Origin: Salinisphaeraceae bacterium
GTDB lineage: Bacteria; Pseudomonadota; Gammaproteobacteria; Nevskiales; Salinisphaeraceae
Direction: 5' to 3'
Length of the DNA stretch: 64,000 bases
NCBI GenBank assembly: GCA_002683405.1
Contig: NYTH01000003.1
Span: forward strand, 24,987-88,986
Shown here in pieces: positions 16,078-26,522 of the stretch. The position numbers were made by a program, and so were the translations under genes. The notes under the pieces are model-generated. The model made no database searches, was not told where the DNA came from, and worked only from the letters and a program-made list of their open reading frames with translations. The stretch's first letter is position 1; each line of letters begins with the position of its first letter.

Positions 16078-16704
16078 ATGAGCTTTCTGCAAGCCCTGAA
16101 AGAGCAGCGCTGGGATGATCATCGCTACTACCATCACAGCCGCGTGAATCAGTCGCTGCATCTGTTCAGCGCCCTGAGTTTCCTGACCGCCTACGTGTTT
16201 CTGTTCATCAACCCCGCGGTGTCGGTGTTCCTCGGCTGGCTGGTGGCCATGGTTTTACGGCAGACGGGGCATTTCTTCTTCGAGCCGAAAGGCTATGACG
16301 ACGTCAATGCCGCCACGCACGCGCACAAGGAAAGCATCAAGGTGGGCTACAACCTGCAGCGCAAGATCGTGCTGCTGTCGATCTGGGCCGCCTGCCCGCT
16401 GGTGTTGCTGATGCAGCCGTCGCTGTTCGGTCTGCTCACCCCGCACGACAGCGTCTACGGGTTCGTCTACAACCTGTCGATTCTGTGGCTCGCGGTCGCC
16501 GGTGGCGGGCTGCTTGCCCGCACCTTGCAGCTCTTCTTCATCCGCGACGTGCAGACCGGGCTGGTGTGGTTCGCCAAGATCCTCACCGACCCGTTTCACG
16601 ACGTGAAGCTGTACTACAAATCGCCCTACTACCTGTACAAGGGCGAGTGGATCGACCCCATGTACGACGTGCAAATGCGGGCGGCGGCGGAGTCGAAGCA
16701 GTAG
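16078..16704 (+). CDS. Membrane protein, possibly DUF962/Mpo1-like
   Basis: This 208-residue protein starts at an ATG preceded by GGAGG. An N-terminal cytosolic piece with HHSRVNQSLHLF leads into a hydrophobic pair and LRQTGHFFFEPKGYD. Two further helices and a C-terminal amphipathic tail with FHDVKLYYKSPYYLY follow. The spaced His (R-x-N-x-x-LH, then GHFFFE) recall DUF962/Mpo1 proteins, which act on hydroxy fatty acids. This is a tentative match by pattern. It lies 55 bases after psd on the same strand, so a lipid role is plausible. Confidence 0.6.
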   Translation: MSFLQALKEQRWDDHRYYHHSRVNQSLHLFSALSFLTAYVFLFINPAVSVFLGWLVAMVLRQTGHFFFEPKGYDDVNAATHAHKESIKVGYNLQRKIVLLSIWAACPLVLLMQPSLFGLLTPHDSVYGFVYNLSILWLAVAGGGLLARTLQLFFIRDVQTGLVWFAKILTDPFHDVKLYYKSPYYLYKGEWIDPMYDVQMRAAAESKQ

Positions 16705-16716
16705 CGACCGCCGAAT

Positions 16717-16812
16717 CGCCGGATTCCGGTCTTCGACCTGCATCCGGCCTACGCGGTTCGCTTCTGGCTCCGCGTTTTTCGTAGGCCGGATGGAGCACAG
16801 CGGAATCCGGCG
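16717..16812. repeat. REP-like inverted pair (copy 2)
   Basis: Two opposed units of the CGCCGGATTCCG...ATCCGGCCTACG sequence are separated by about 30 bases, immediately after the Mpo1-like gene. They can form a stem-loop on either strand. Confidence 0.8.
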
Positions 16813-16846
16813 CAAATCTGTTTGGATCGCCATCGCCCGGCCGGGT

Positions 16847-16942
16847 CGCCGGATTCCGGTCTTCGACCTTCATCCGGCCTACGTGGCCCGCAGGGTGCCC
16901 CACGCTCGCCGTAGGGCGGATTAAGCGCAGCGAAATCCGGCG
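16847..16942. repeat. REP-like inverted pair (copy 3)
   Basis: Second pair in the same intergenic region, 34 bases after copy 2. Its right unit is slightly divergent (GTAGGGCGGATTAAGCGCAG). The 266-base gap between the flanking convergent genes is essentially filled by copies 2 and 3, with no other feature. Confidence 0.78.
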
Positions 16943-16970
16943 CGGGACGCCGTTCAGTACAGTCGGCCGG

Positions 16971-18680
16971 CTAGAGTCTCGATGGCTGCGGTAGCGACGG
17001 GTCGCGGCCCGCGCGACCGGGCAGCATCCGCCGAAGCCGGGCGGCCAGCATCTCCCGCAATACCCGGCGCTTGATGGCCTTGTTGGTCAGCGCGGGTGTC
17101 TGCCACCACCAGCCGTCTGCCTGCATCCGGCGGGCGGCTTCGATGAAGCGGTCCCGCACGGCCTGAAAATCGTCTTCGGCGTAATCGTGGCTGAAAATCA
17201 GCCGGCCCGTGCCGGTCCAGCTCAGATGCAGGCCCTGCTCGCGCAGATAGAACTGGAACATCCAGTTGTAGCGGCCGGGCAGGGTGTAGAGCACGCTCCA
17301 GACCGACACGATACCGGCCAGCCGCACCGGCAGGTTCTCGGCCGCGAGGGCAGCGTTCAGGTCGGCACGCCACGCGTCCCAGCGGTCCTCCAGACCCGAA
17401 TACAGTTCCGTTACCGCCGGACTCTCCAGCCTTTGAAGAAACGCGTTCATGGCGGCCATGACTTGCGGGTGGGCATTGAAGGTGCCCCGCGCGAAGCAGA
17501 TGTCGGCGGGGGCTTCGTCCCGATAGCGCCGCATGAACTGCGGCTTGCCGCACAGCGCGCCCACGGGCAGGCCGCCACCCAGCGTCTTGCCATAGGCGAC
17601 GATGTCGGCCGCGACTCCGAAATACGCCTGCGCGCCGCCCAGCCCGAGCCGGAAGCCCGAAAATACCTCGTCGAAAATGAGCACGATGCCGCGTTCGCTG
17701 CATACGGCGCGGAGCTGTTTGAGCCAACGGCTGTACGCGGCCTTGTCGAAGTGCGCGCCGCGATCGCTGGCCACCAGGGAGGCATCGCCCGGCGCCGAGC
17801 TGTTGGGGTGCAGCGCCTGCAGCGGGCTGACCAGCACACAGGCGATATCGCGCCGCGAGCGCAGCACGCGAAGCGTGCGTTCGCTCATTTCGCTCAGGGT
17901 GAAAATGTCCCGCGTTCGGCGCTGGCCGCCCACACCGGGCTGCACGCCATCCCACCAGCCGTGGTAGCTCCCCGAGAACCGCACCGCACGGCTGCGGCCG
18001 GTGTTGTAGCGGGCCAGCCGAACGGCCTGCATGACCGCCTCGGTGCCGGACATGTGGAAGGACACGCCGTCCAGGCCCGACAGCCGGGCCAGGCGCTCGG
18101 CATTATCGATGATGACGGGGTGGTAAACGCCCAGGGCCGGCCCGAGCTGCCCGCCGATGATTTGCGATTGCTCCAGGCACTGCTTGTAGAAGTCGTAGCC
18201 AAACACGTTGACGCCGTAGGAACCGGAGAGGTCGTAGGCCGCTTGGCCGTCGGTGTCCACCATCTGTACGCCCTGCGTGCGGGCCACCAGATAGTTGAAC
18301 GGCAGATCGCGGTTCACGCGATTCCGGAACTGGAAAGGCACCCGGTAGGTGCTGGTGAACGCCGCGTCGGCCAGATGCCTCTTTAGGCGGCCGGCATTCG
18401 CGCGGGCCGACGGCGTTCGCGAGATGAACGTCTGCCGCAACCGCTCGTAGGCGCTGCGTCGCATCTCTTCGACGGGTCGGGGCGCGCCATCGCAGCGGAA
18501 GAAATGCGCGTCATCGTATTCATAGAACGGCAGCAGCCGTGCCACCCGGCGTGAAATGCGGGGGTGGCCCTGCAGCGAAGGGTGCTTGGCGCGCGAGAGC
18601 AGCAGGCGCTGCCACAGGCGCCGCGCCAGATAGGCGGCTGCGGCCAGGCTGGTCAGGACAATCAGTGCGTTCAGGCTCAT
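16971..18680 (-). CDS. Membrane-anchored class III aminotransferase (GSAM-like)
   Basis: This 569-residue PLP enzyme has an N-terminal hydrophobic anchor (residues 5-20), a region of about 130 residues unlike ordinary aminotransferases, and then a class III fold. Visible elements are FHMSGTEAVMQAVRLARYNTG, SYHGWWDG, IFDEVFSGFRLG (the Asp binds the PLP ring) and YGKTLGGGLPVG (Schiff-base Lys, near residue 380). The closest textbook family is glutamate-1-semialdehyde aminomutase, but the anchor and the pairing with a glycosyltransferase 37 bases upstream make haem synthesis unlikely. Transfer of an amino group to a lipid- or sugar-linked substrate is an inference. Confidence 0.8.
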   Translation of the reverse strand: MSLNALIVLTSLAAAAYLARRLWQRLLLSRAKHPSLQGHPRISRRVARLLPFYEYDDAHFFRCDGAPRPVEEMRRSAYERLRQTFISRTPSARANAGRLKRHLADAAFTSTYRVPFQFRNRVNRDLPFNYLVARTQGVQMVDTDGQAAYDLSGSYGVNVFGYDFYKQCLEQSQIIGGQLGPALGVYHPVIIDNAERLARLSGLDGVSFHMSGTEAVMQAVRLARYNTGRSRAVRFSGSYHGWWDGVQPGVGGQRRTRDIFTLSEMSERTLRVLRSRRDIACVLVSPLQALHPNSSAPGDASLVASDRGAHFDKAAYSRWLKQLRAVCSERGIVLIFDEVFSGFRLGLGGAQAYFGVAADIVAYGKTLGGGLPVGALCGKPQFMRRYRDEAPADICFARGTFNAHPQVMAAMNAFLQRLESPAVTELYSGLEDRWDAWRADLNAALAAENLPVRLAGIVSVWSVLYTLPGRYNWMFQFYLREQGLHLSWTGTGRLIFSHDYAEDDFQAVRDRFIEAARRMQADGWWWQTPALTNKAIKRRVLREMLAARLRRMLPGRAGRDPSLPQPSRL

Positions 18681-18717
18681 GGTTCGATCCCGCGACTTGG
18701 CGGGCAGGGATAAGCGT

Positions 18718-19788
18718 TCAAGCGGATTTGCGCAGCGTCAGGCGAGGGCGGGGCAGGCCGCGCCGCCGCCGGCGTCGAAAGCTGCAGGCGTTCACGAGGT
18801 TGGCGGCAAACTGGTCGGCCGAATAGCTCCAGGAGCGCTCCAGGGCCGCCGCGCGACAGGCCTCGCTGTCCAGGTCCAGAGCGGCAAGCGCGGCGCGACG
18901 CAGATCGCTGTCCAGTACTCCGGTTACGCCCTCGGACACGACTTCCTTCGGCCCGGTCACCGGAAAGGCGGCGACGGGGACGCCACAGGCCATGGCTTCG
19001 ATCATCACGAGGCCGTAGGTGTCCGTCAGGCTGGGAAAGACCACGCAGTCTGCGCTGGCCACGTGCTGCGCGAGCGCGGCGCCGCCCTGCATGCCGGCCC
19101 AGTGGACCGCGGGATAGCGGGCCTGCAGTGTTCTGCGCGCCGGACCATCGCCGATGACGAGCTTGCTGCCGGGCAGGTCGAGATCCAGGAAGGCTTCGAT
19201 GTTCTTTTCCACGGCCACCCGGCCCAGATAGGCGAACAGGGGGCGCGGCAGTTCGCCCAGCACGGGCGCCAGGCCGGGCCGGAATTGCTCGGTGTCCACG
19301 CCGCGGGTCCACACCCGCAGATTGCCGAAACCGCGCGTCCCCAGAAACTCCGCAAAGCCGGGGGTGCAGACCATGGTGCGGGCCGCCGGGGCGTGAAAGC
19401 GGCGCAGCACGCCGTAGCCGGCGCGCACCGGCACCATCGGCCAGCGCGCGTTCACGTACTCCGGAAATTTGGTGTGCAGTGACGTGGTGAAACGCCAGCC
19501 GTGGCGAAGGCAATAGGCGCGCGCCGCCAGACCACAGGGCCCTTCGGTGGCAATATGCACGGCGTCCGGCCGCCAGGCCTCCAGGCGCTTCGCCACCCCC
19601 CGATAGGGCGCCGCCGCCAGCTTGATTTCGCGGTAGCTGGGCATGGGGACCGTCAGGAAAAGCCCCGGATGAATGACCTTCACCTCGTGGCCTCGCGCTT
19701 CGAGTTCGCGCATGACGGCCGTCAGCGTGGTGACAACGCCGTTGACCTGGGGCCGCCAGGCATCTGTGACCAGAGCAATTTTCTGCAT
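18718..19788 (-). CDS. GT4-family glycosyltransferase, probable glycolipid synthase
   Basis: This 356-residue GT-B enzyme has an N-terminal WRPQVNGVVTTL loop, TEGPCGLAARAYC near residue 105 and TSLHTKFPEYV near 125. It also has the nucleotide-sugar half with YLGRVAVEKNIEAFL, VIGDGPARRTL and SLTDTYGLVMIEAMACG (the E-x-x-A-x-G nucleotide site). It resembles bacterial glycosyltransferases that glycosylate diacylglycerol (Agt-type), which serve as substitute-lipid enzymes, though no plcP gene is adjacent. A Lys/Arg-rich C-terminus suggests membrane association. It leads an operon with the class III aminotransferase. Confidence 0.8.
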   Translation of the reverse strand: MQKIALVTDAWRPQVNGVVTTLTAVMRELEARGHEVKVIHPGLFLTVPMPSYREIKLAAAPYRGVAKRLEAWRPDAVHIATEGPCGLAARAYCLRHGWRFTTSLHTKFPEYVNARWPMVPVRAGYGVLRRFHAPAARTMVCTPGFAEFLGTRGFGNLRVWTRGVDTEQFRPGLAPVLGELPRPLFAYLGRVAVEKNIEAFLDLDLPGSKLVIGDGPARRTLQARYPAVHWAGMQGGAALAQHVASADCVVFPSLTDTYGLVMIEAMACGVPVAAFPVTGPKEVVSEGVTGVLDSDLRRAALAALDLDSEACRAAALERSWSYSADQFAANLVNACSFRRRRRRGLPRPRLTLRKSA

Positions 19789-19897
19789 TGTGTTCGCTTG
19801 GTAAAACCCGAGGCTAGGCTGGCGTCTGCGTGTAACAGCCGCGTGACAAGCGGGCTACGGTGGCGTGACACCGGGCGGCGCTGTCTTCGTGCCCCTT

Positions 19898-19977
19898 CGC
19901 CGGATTTCGCTGCGCTGCATCCGGCCTACGACAAGGTAGAAAGGGGCGGCGGGGCTGTAACACCGGAATGCGGCGAA
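19898..19977. repeat. REP-like unit with degenerate partner (copy 4)
   Basis: One clear unit (CGCCGGATTTCGCTGCGCTGCATCCGGCCTACG, shown here only to identify it by its ends CGCC and TACG) is followed 30 bases later by a weak opposed unit ending CGGAATGCGGCG. With copy 5 it brackets the interrupted SMR gene. Confidence 0.65.
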
Positions 19978-20052
19978 GGATGATCCGGGAGGAGCGTCAT
20001 GCGCGGGTCACCTCCCGGCGCTCAGTCTGGCGCGGACAACCGGAGGTTCGAC

Positions 20053-20382
20053 ATGACCTATCTTTACCTGGCAGCCGCCATCGTCTGCGAAGTGGCCGGC
20101 ACGCTCATGCTGAAGCAGTCGGACGGCGGGACGGTCTGGCACTGAGGCGCAGCGGCCTTTGTCAGTTATGCGCTGGCCGGACTCATGCTCGCCTTCTGCC
20201 TGAAGGTCATGACCGTGGGCACGGCCTATGCCATCTGGTCGGGTGTGGGCATCACCGTTGTCTGCGGGCTGTCTGCCTGGCTCTGGGGCCAGCGGCTGGA
20301 TACGGCAGCCATGCTGGGCATATCGCTGATCCTCGCGGGGGTCCTGGTGATCACCCTGAAATCCCGGGCCACGCTGGTCTGA
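20053..20382 (+). pseudogene. SMR-family multidrug efflux gene interrupted by one in-frame TGA
   Basis: Translation from the ATG at 20053 (good CGGAGG site upstream) gives YLAAAIVCEVAGTLMLKQSDGG with the essential membrane Glu at residue 14. A TGA follows at codon 31 (20143-20145), and the same frame then continues for 79 codons with AYAIWSGVGI and the remaining helices of a 110-residue SMR transporter. Apart from that codon the gene looks complete. It is probably a recent nonsense mutation or a sequencing error. Reinitiation at the Met at 20185 would lack the first helix and its Glu. Confidence 0.85.
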
Positions 20383-20424
20383 GCCGTTTTCTGGCGGCGC
20401 ATGCGGGCGTTGCGGCCGGGCCAG

Positions 20425-20518
20425 CGTCGGATTTCGCTGCGCTGCATCCGGCCTGCGGAGGGAAAGAGAGGGGCGGCGGGTCGTAGGCCGGATGGAGGTC
20501 GAGGACCGGAATCCGGCG
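20425..20518. repeat. REP-like inverted pair (copy 5)
   Basis: Two opposed units (GTCGGATTTCGC...ATCCGGCCTGCG and CGTAGGCCGGAT...GGAATCCGGCG) are separated by about 25 bases, just upstream of the rpoD terminator. Confidence 0.75.
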
Positions 20519-20590
20519 TGGGGGTTGCCGTCAGCAGAGGAGCTGATGGGCAGGCGTCTTGGCGGCCTAGAGCGCGGGACGGTGCCGACG

Positions 20591-20618
20591 AAAAAGCCCC
20601 GGCGCGGCGCCGGGGCTT
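20591..20618 (-). terminator. Rho-independent terminator of the rpsU-dnaG-rpoD operon
   Basis: A 10-bp GC-rich stem (AAGCCCCGGC / GCCGGGGCTT) is followed on the minus strand by a run of T, 28 bases after the rpoD stop. Confidence 0.85.
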
Positions 20619-20645
20619 GTTCGATGCTGGCGAAAGACTTGTCGG

Positions 20646-22490
<1,845 letters not shown>

Positions 22491-22646
22491 GCTGCCTGCC
22501 AGAAATGTACGGTCGGTTGAGCGCCGTTTGACGTAAACACGCCAGTATAGCGTTCGCGGAATTGTGCCGCCACAGCGAAAGGCGGCATGCAGCCTGTTTC
22601 TACAGGCGGGGTGTGGCTGCCGGACTGCCCGAACAACGGGGCCGGA

Positions 22647-24395
22647 TCATTGCCGGAGCTGTTGCAACAGCGCCTTGAATTCAGCTTGCTCCTGTTCGTC
22701 AAGCGGTCTGTCCTGCTGTTTGGACAACAGAGCTTCGTAGCGGTGCCGCAGCGATTCGCGCCTGGCCTGGCCGCCAATTTTTCGAACGCACTCCGCGAAT
22801 TCGCGCGCCAGGGCGTCGGCTTCACCGCGCGGGGTTTCGACAGCCAGACGGCGGAGTGCGGCGGCTTCATCGCGCTCGCGCCAGTGCTCCAGTAGAACCG
22901 CAGCGTTATAGGTGGGGTTGGCGCGGAAGAATTCAATGGCGTCGCTCAGAATGGCCGCGCCCGGCGTCTCCGCGGCGCGCAGCGTCTCCAGTTCTGGCAC
23001 GTTATCGGCCAGCCGCGGGTCGTTCATGAGTAGCTGTATGGCCCGTCTGACGGGCGTTAGCCTGGGCCCGCCGGCCGGACGTTTCGGGCGGACGGGCGGT
23101 GCGGACGGGGGGGGGGGCGCTGCCGCATCGCCGCCGGCATACAGCCGCTCCAGGTCGGTGGCGGGCATACCGGTCTGGCGGGCGATTTCGCGAATCAGCT
23201 CCGCCTTGAGCGCTTCGGGCGGCAGCTTTTCGACGTACGGTCGCGCTCGCTCCGCCACGCGGGAGCGTCCGTCCGCACTGGCCAGATTCTCGTTCGCACA
23301 CAGTCCGTCCATGAGCACCTGCGACGCCGGGAGGGCCGCGTCGATGAGTGCCTGAAAGTCCCCGGCTCCCCGGCTGCGGACCAGGCTGTCGGGGTCCTCG
23401 CCCTCGGGCATGAATAAGAAGCGCACCCGGCGCGTGCCGCGCATGGCGGGTAGTGACTGCTCGAGTGCCCGCCAGCCGGCGCGCTGACCGGCCGGGTCAC
23501 CGTCGAAGCAGAAAATGACCTCCTCGGTCGACCGGAACAGCAGCTGCAGGTGTTCGGCCGTGGTGGCGGTGCCGAGTGTGGCCACGCTGTTGTGAAAGCC
23601 GTGCTGGGCCAGGGCCACCACGTCCATATAGCCCTCCACCACGAGGATCTGGTCAAGCTGCCGGCTGTGCTGCTTGGCCTCGTACAGGCCGTAAAGCTGT
23701 CGCCCCTTGTGGAACAGCGGCGTTTCGGGCGAGTTCAGGTACTTCGCGCTGTCGTCGCCCAGCGTCCGGCCGCCAAAAGCGATGGTGCGGCCGCGGCTGT
23801 CGCGAATGGGAAACATGACGCGGTCGCGGAAGCGGTCATAGCTGTGGCCGTCGTCCTTCTCGGCCAGTAGGCCCGCCGCCACGGCATCGGCCTGGGGTAG
23901 TTGCCGGCGCAGGTTGTCCCAGCCGGGCGGCGCGTAGCCCATGCCGTAATCACGCGCAATCTCGCCGGCAATGCCCCGGCCCCGCAGGTAACCGACGGCC
24001 TTGTCGCTTTGCCGGAGCTGCTGGCGATAGAACTGGTCAGCGCGCGCGAGCACGTCGTACAGCGGGCGATAGTCGGGCCCTTCGTCCTGCCCGCGGACTT
24101 CTTCGGGCAGCGGCATGCCGGCCGCCTGGGCCAGTTCCTCGATGGCCTCGCGGAATTCCAGACGGTCGTATTCCATAAGGAAGTTGACGACCGTGCCGTG
24201 CGCGCCGCAGCCGAAGCAGTGATAGAACTGCTTCTGCGGCGACACCGTGAACGACGGGCTTTTTTCGTCGTGAAACGGACAGCGGGCCTGGTACTCGCGG
24301 CCGGCCTTCTTCAGGGGTACGCGCGCTTCGATGATCGAGACGATATCGCTGCGCGAGAGGATCTCGTCGATGAAGTGCTGGGGAATCCGGGCCAC
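22647..24395 (-). CDS. dnaG: DNA primase
   Basis: Primase makes the RNA primers for replication. The 582-residue protein shows the CHC2 zinc motif (CPFHDEKSPSF, CFGCG), the RNAP-like core with a Toprim fold (VVEGYMDVVAL, CFDGDPAGQRA) and a C-terminal DnaB-binding helical domain. A Pro-rich linker near residue 425 contains an eleven-G run in the plus strand (23107-23117), a spot prone to slippage, but the frame is intact. It sits between yqeY and rpoD. Confidence 0.97.
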   Translation of the reverse strand: MARIPQHFIDEILSRSDIVSIIEARVPLKKAGREYQARCPFHDEKSPSFTVSPQKQFYHCFGCGAHGTVVNFLMEYDRLEFREAIEELAQAAGMPLPEEVRGQDEGPDYRPLYDVLARADQFYRQQLRQSDKAVGYLRGRGIAGEIARDYGMGYAPPGWDNLRRQLPQADAVAAGLLAEKDDGHSYDRFRDRVMFPIRDSRGRTIAFGGRTLGDDSAKYLNSPETPLFHKGRQLYGLYEAKQHSRQLDQILVVEGYMDVVALAQHGFHNSVATLGTATTAEHLQLLFRSTEEVIFCFDGDPAGQRAGWRALEQSLPAMRGTRRVRFLFMPEGEDPDSLVRSRGAGDFQALIDAALPASQVLMDGLCANENLASADGRSRVAERARPYVEKLPPEALKAELIREIARQTGMPATDLERLYAGGDAAAPPPPSAPPVRPKRPAGGPRLTPVRRAIQLLMNDPRLADNVPELETLRAAETPGAAILSDAIEFFRANPTYNAAVLLEHWRERDEAAALRRLAVETPRGEADALAREFAECVRKIGGQARRESLRHRYEALLSKQQDRPLDEQEQAEFKALLQQLRQ

Positions 24396-24450
24396 AACGA
24401 CTCAGCCGGCTAGCCCGCCGGCCTCGCACGACCGTGACCGCCGTCGATGC

Positions 24451-24897
24451 TCAACCGGCCAGCTTCTGTTTGACCTGGCCGCTCACCGCGCCCATGTCGG
24501 CGCGGCCCTGCACCCGCGGCTTGACCAGTCCCATGACCTTGCCCATGTCCTGCATGCCGCTCGCGCCGGCTTCCTCGATGGCCGCATCGATGATGTTGGT
24601 CAGCTCCTGCTCGCTCATCTGCTCGGGCAGGTAGGCCTCCAGCACGGCGATTTCGGCGGATTCTGCATCTGCCAGCTCGGGGCGATCCGCGTCCCGATAC
24701 TGGGTTTCCGATTCGCGCCGCTGCTTGATCATCTTCTCGACCACCGCCAGGGATTCGGCGTCGCCCAGTTCCCTCTGTTCGTCGATTTCCTTCTGCCGAA
24801 TGGCCGCAGACAGCATTCGCAGAACACGCAGCCGCTCCTGATCGCGAGCGCGCATGGCGGACTTGGTGTCGTCGGCAATATGGTCCTTCAGGCTCAT
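24451..24897 (-). CDS. yqeY: GatB/YqeY domain protein
   Basis: This 148-residue YqeY protein (LKDHIADDTKSAMRARDQERL, VEKMIKQRRES, YLPEQMSEQELTNII) consists of a helical bundle related to the tRNA-binding tail of GatB. Its role is unclear in most bacteria; it is consistently found between rpsU and dnaG, as here. Length is typical. Confidence 0.95.
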   Translation of the reverse strand: MSLKDHIADDTKSAMRARDQERLRVLRMLSAAIRQKEIDEQRELGDAESLAVVEKMIKQRRESETQYRDADRPELADAESAEIAVLEAYLPEQMSEQELTNIIDAAIEEAGASGMQDMGKVMGLVKPRVQGRADMGAVSGQVKQKLAG

Positions 24898-24987
24898 GGA
24901 TGCCCCTCCGGGGCGGCGGTGAGCCCGGCAATTGCTACGGCGGGCGCCGTCGGCAGATACGGCCGGGCTTGGGCGAATTTAGAAACG

Positions 24988-25015
24988 CGAATACCGCCTC
25001 TGGGGGCGGTATTCG
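24988..25015 (-). terminator. Hairpin between rpsU and yqeY, possible attenuator
   Basis: An 11-bp perfect stem (CGAATACCGCC / GGCGGTATTCG) has a six-base loop and is followed on the minus strand by only three T. In other gammaproteobacteria a partial terminator follows rpsU and lowers dnaG expression. The same role is inferred here. Confidence 0.55.
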
Positions 25016-25073
25016 ACGGTTTTCGAGTTGCTGACGCGGCCACGTCAGTCAGGCGGGCAACCGCCCGGGACGC

Positions 25074-25289
25074 TCAGTACTGCCGCGTAAAACGCTGCTG
25101 TTCGCGCTGCAGGCGTTTCATGTGCCGCTTGACTGCGGCGGCGCGCTTGCGCTTGCGTTCCTGGCTGGGCTTTTCGAAGAATTCGCGACGGCGAACTTCG
25201 GTCAGCAGGCCTGCCTTCTCGCAGCTGCGCTTGAAACGGCGCATGGCAACTTCGAACGGCTCGTTTTCCTTGACTCGTACGCTTGGCAT
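25074..25289 (-). CDS. rpsU: 30S ribosomal protein S21
   Basis: A 71-residue basic protein matching S21 throughout ([20 protein letters not shown], ...[20 protein letters not shown]). It helps the 30S subunit pair with mRNA. First gene of the macromolecular-synthesis operon, divergent from tsaD. Confidence 0.98.
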   Translation of the reverse strand: MPSVRVKENEPFEVAMRRFKRSCEKAGLLTEVRRREFFEKPSQERKRKRAAAVKRHMKRLQREQQRFTRQY

Positions 25290-25332
25290 GAAGCGATCAC
25301 ACTCCGGATAGTAAGGCGATGAATGCGGCAGC

Positions 25333-25361
25333 CGGACAACGCTGGCTCAGGCCGCTAGAAT
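25333..25361 (+). promoter_or_regulatory. Possible sigma-70 promoter for tsaD
   Basis: CGGACA (25333-25338) and TAGAAT (25356-25361) are separated by 17 bases, about 78 bases before the tsaD start. The -10 box is good and the -35 half-matches. Identified by eye only. Confidence 0.3.
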
Positions 25362-25438
25362 CGGGCCGCGTATTTTAAGGGGGGCGGACGCCGTTTGTAA
25401 AACGCAGCCGCCCCGTTGACCGGCCTGGACATCTTTCC

Positions 25439-26464
25439 ATGTTGACACTCGGGATAGAAACATCCTGCGACGAAACGGCAGTGGCGCTGTATGACAGCAG
25501 CCGCGGGCTGCTCGGCCATCGCCTGTACAGCCAGGTGGCCATGCACGCCGAATACGGCGGGGTGGTGCCCGAACTGGCCTCGCGCGATCATCTGCGAAAG
25601 CTTCTGCCGCTGACCCGTGAGCTGCTGGCCGCCACGGATTGCTCCCGGCCGGACGTGATCGCCTACACGCAGGGGCCCGGGCTGGTGGGGGCGCTGCTGG
25701 TGGGCGCTTCGGTGGCGGCCGGACTGGGCATGGGCTGGCAGGTCCCGGTGATTGGCGTGCACCATATGGAAGGGCATTTGCTGTCCCCCATGCTGGAGCC
25801 GGACGCGCCCGATTTCCCGTTTCTCGCGCTGCTGGTGTCGGGCGGGCACACGCTGCTGGTCGACGTGCAGAGCGTGGGCCGCTACCGCCTGCTGGGGCAG
25901 AGTATCGACGATGCCGTAGGCGAGGCCTTCGACAAGACGGCGAAGCTGCTGGGTCTGTCCTATCCGGGCGGACCGGCGCTGGCTCGTCTGGCGGAGCACG
26001 GCGTCTCCGGCCGCTATATTTTCCCGCGTCCCATGCTGGACCGGCCTGGACTGGATTTCTCCTTCTCCGGGCTTAAAACTGCCGTGCTGACCGCGGTGCG
26101 CAAGCTTGACGCGCCCGACGAGCAGGATCGCGCGGACATTGCCCGCGGTTTCGAGGAAGCGGTCTGCGACACACTGCTGCGGAAATGCGAGCGGGCCATT
26201 GACCAGCGCGGGGCCGCTGCGCTGGTGGTGGCCGGTGGCGTGGGCGCCAACGCGCGGCTGCGGGCCGAACTGAAGGGCATGGGCCAGCGTAAAGGCGTCA
26301 GCCTGCATTTTCCGCGCCCGGAATTCTGCACCGATAACGCCGCCATGATCGCCCACGTAGGCAGCCTGCGCGCCGGTGAAGCGCAGCCGCCGCCGGTTGC
26401 GGCGCAGGCGCGGGCGCGGTGGTCGCTGGACGAACTCGCGCCGCCGTCGGTCCCGCGCTGCTAG
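25439..26464 (+). CDS. tsaD: tRNA N6-threonylcarbamoyladenosine transferase
   Basis: TsaD transfers threonylcarbamoyl to A37 of ANN-decoding tRNAs, together with TsaB and TsaE. The 341-residue protein has the ASKHA fold with [15 protein letters not shown] at the N-terminus, the metal-binding HHMEGH near residue 110, [15 protein letters not shown], and [12 protein letters not shown] near 265. Length is typical. It heads the plus-strand group tsaD-folB-folK. Confidence 0.97.
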   Translation: MLTLGIETSCDETAVALYDSSRGLLGHRLYSQVAMHAEYGGVVPELASRDHLRKLLPLTRELLAATDCSRPDVIAYTQGPGLVGALLVGASVAAGLGMGWQVPVIGVHHMEGHLLSPMLEPDAPDFPFLALLVSGGHTLLVDVQSVGRYRLLGQSIDDAVGEAFDKTAKLLGLSYPGGPALARLAEHGVSGRYIFPRPMLDRPGLDFSFSGLKTAVLTAVRKLDAPDEQDRADIARGFEEAVCDTLLRKCERAIDQRGAAALVVAGGVGANARLRAELKGMGQRKGVSLHFPRPEFCTDNAAMIAHVGSLRAGEAQPPPVAAQARARWSLDELAPPSVPRC

Positions 26465-26522
26465 GCTTGCGCCCGCAAGCCCACACACGACTCATCCTCG
26501 GCAACCGAGATTTCTTAGCGAC

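Noticed and set aside
20143..20145. Selenocysteine reading of the SMR TGA
   Set aside because: No SECIS-like hairpin directly after the codon was seen, and SMR proteins are not selenoproteins.
23107..23117. Run of eleven G in dnaG as a frameshift
   Set aside because: The frame reads through to the normal C-terminal domain, so it only encodes part of a Pro-rich linker.
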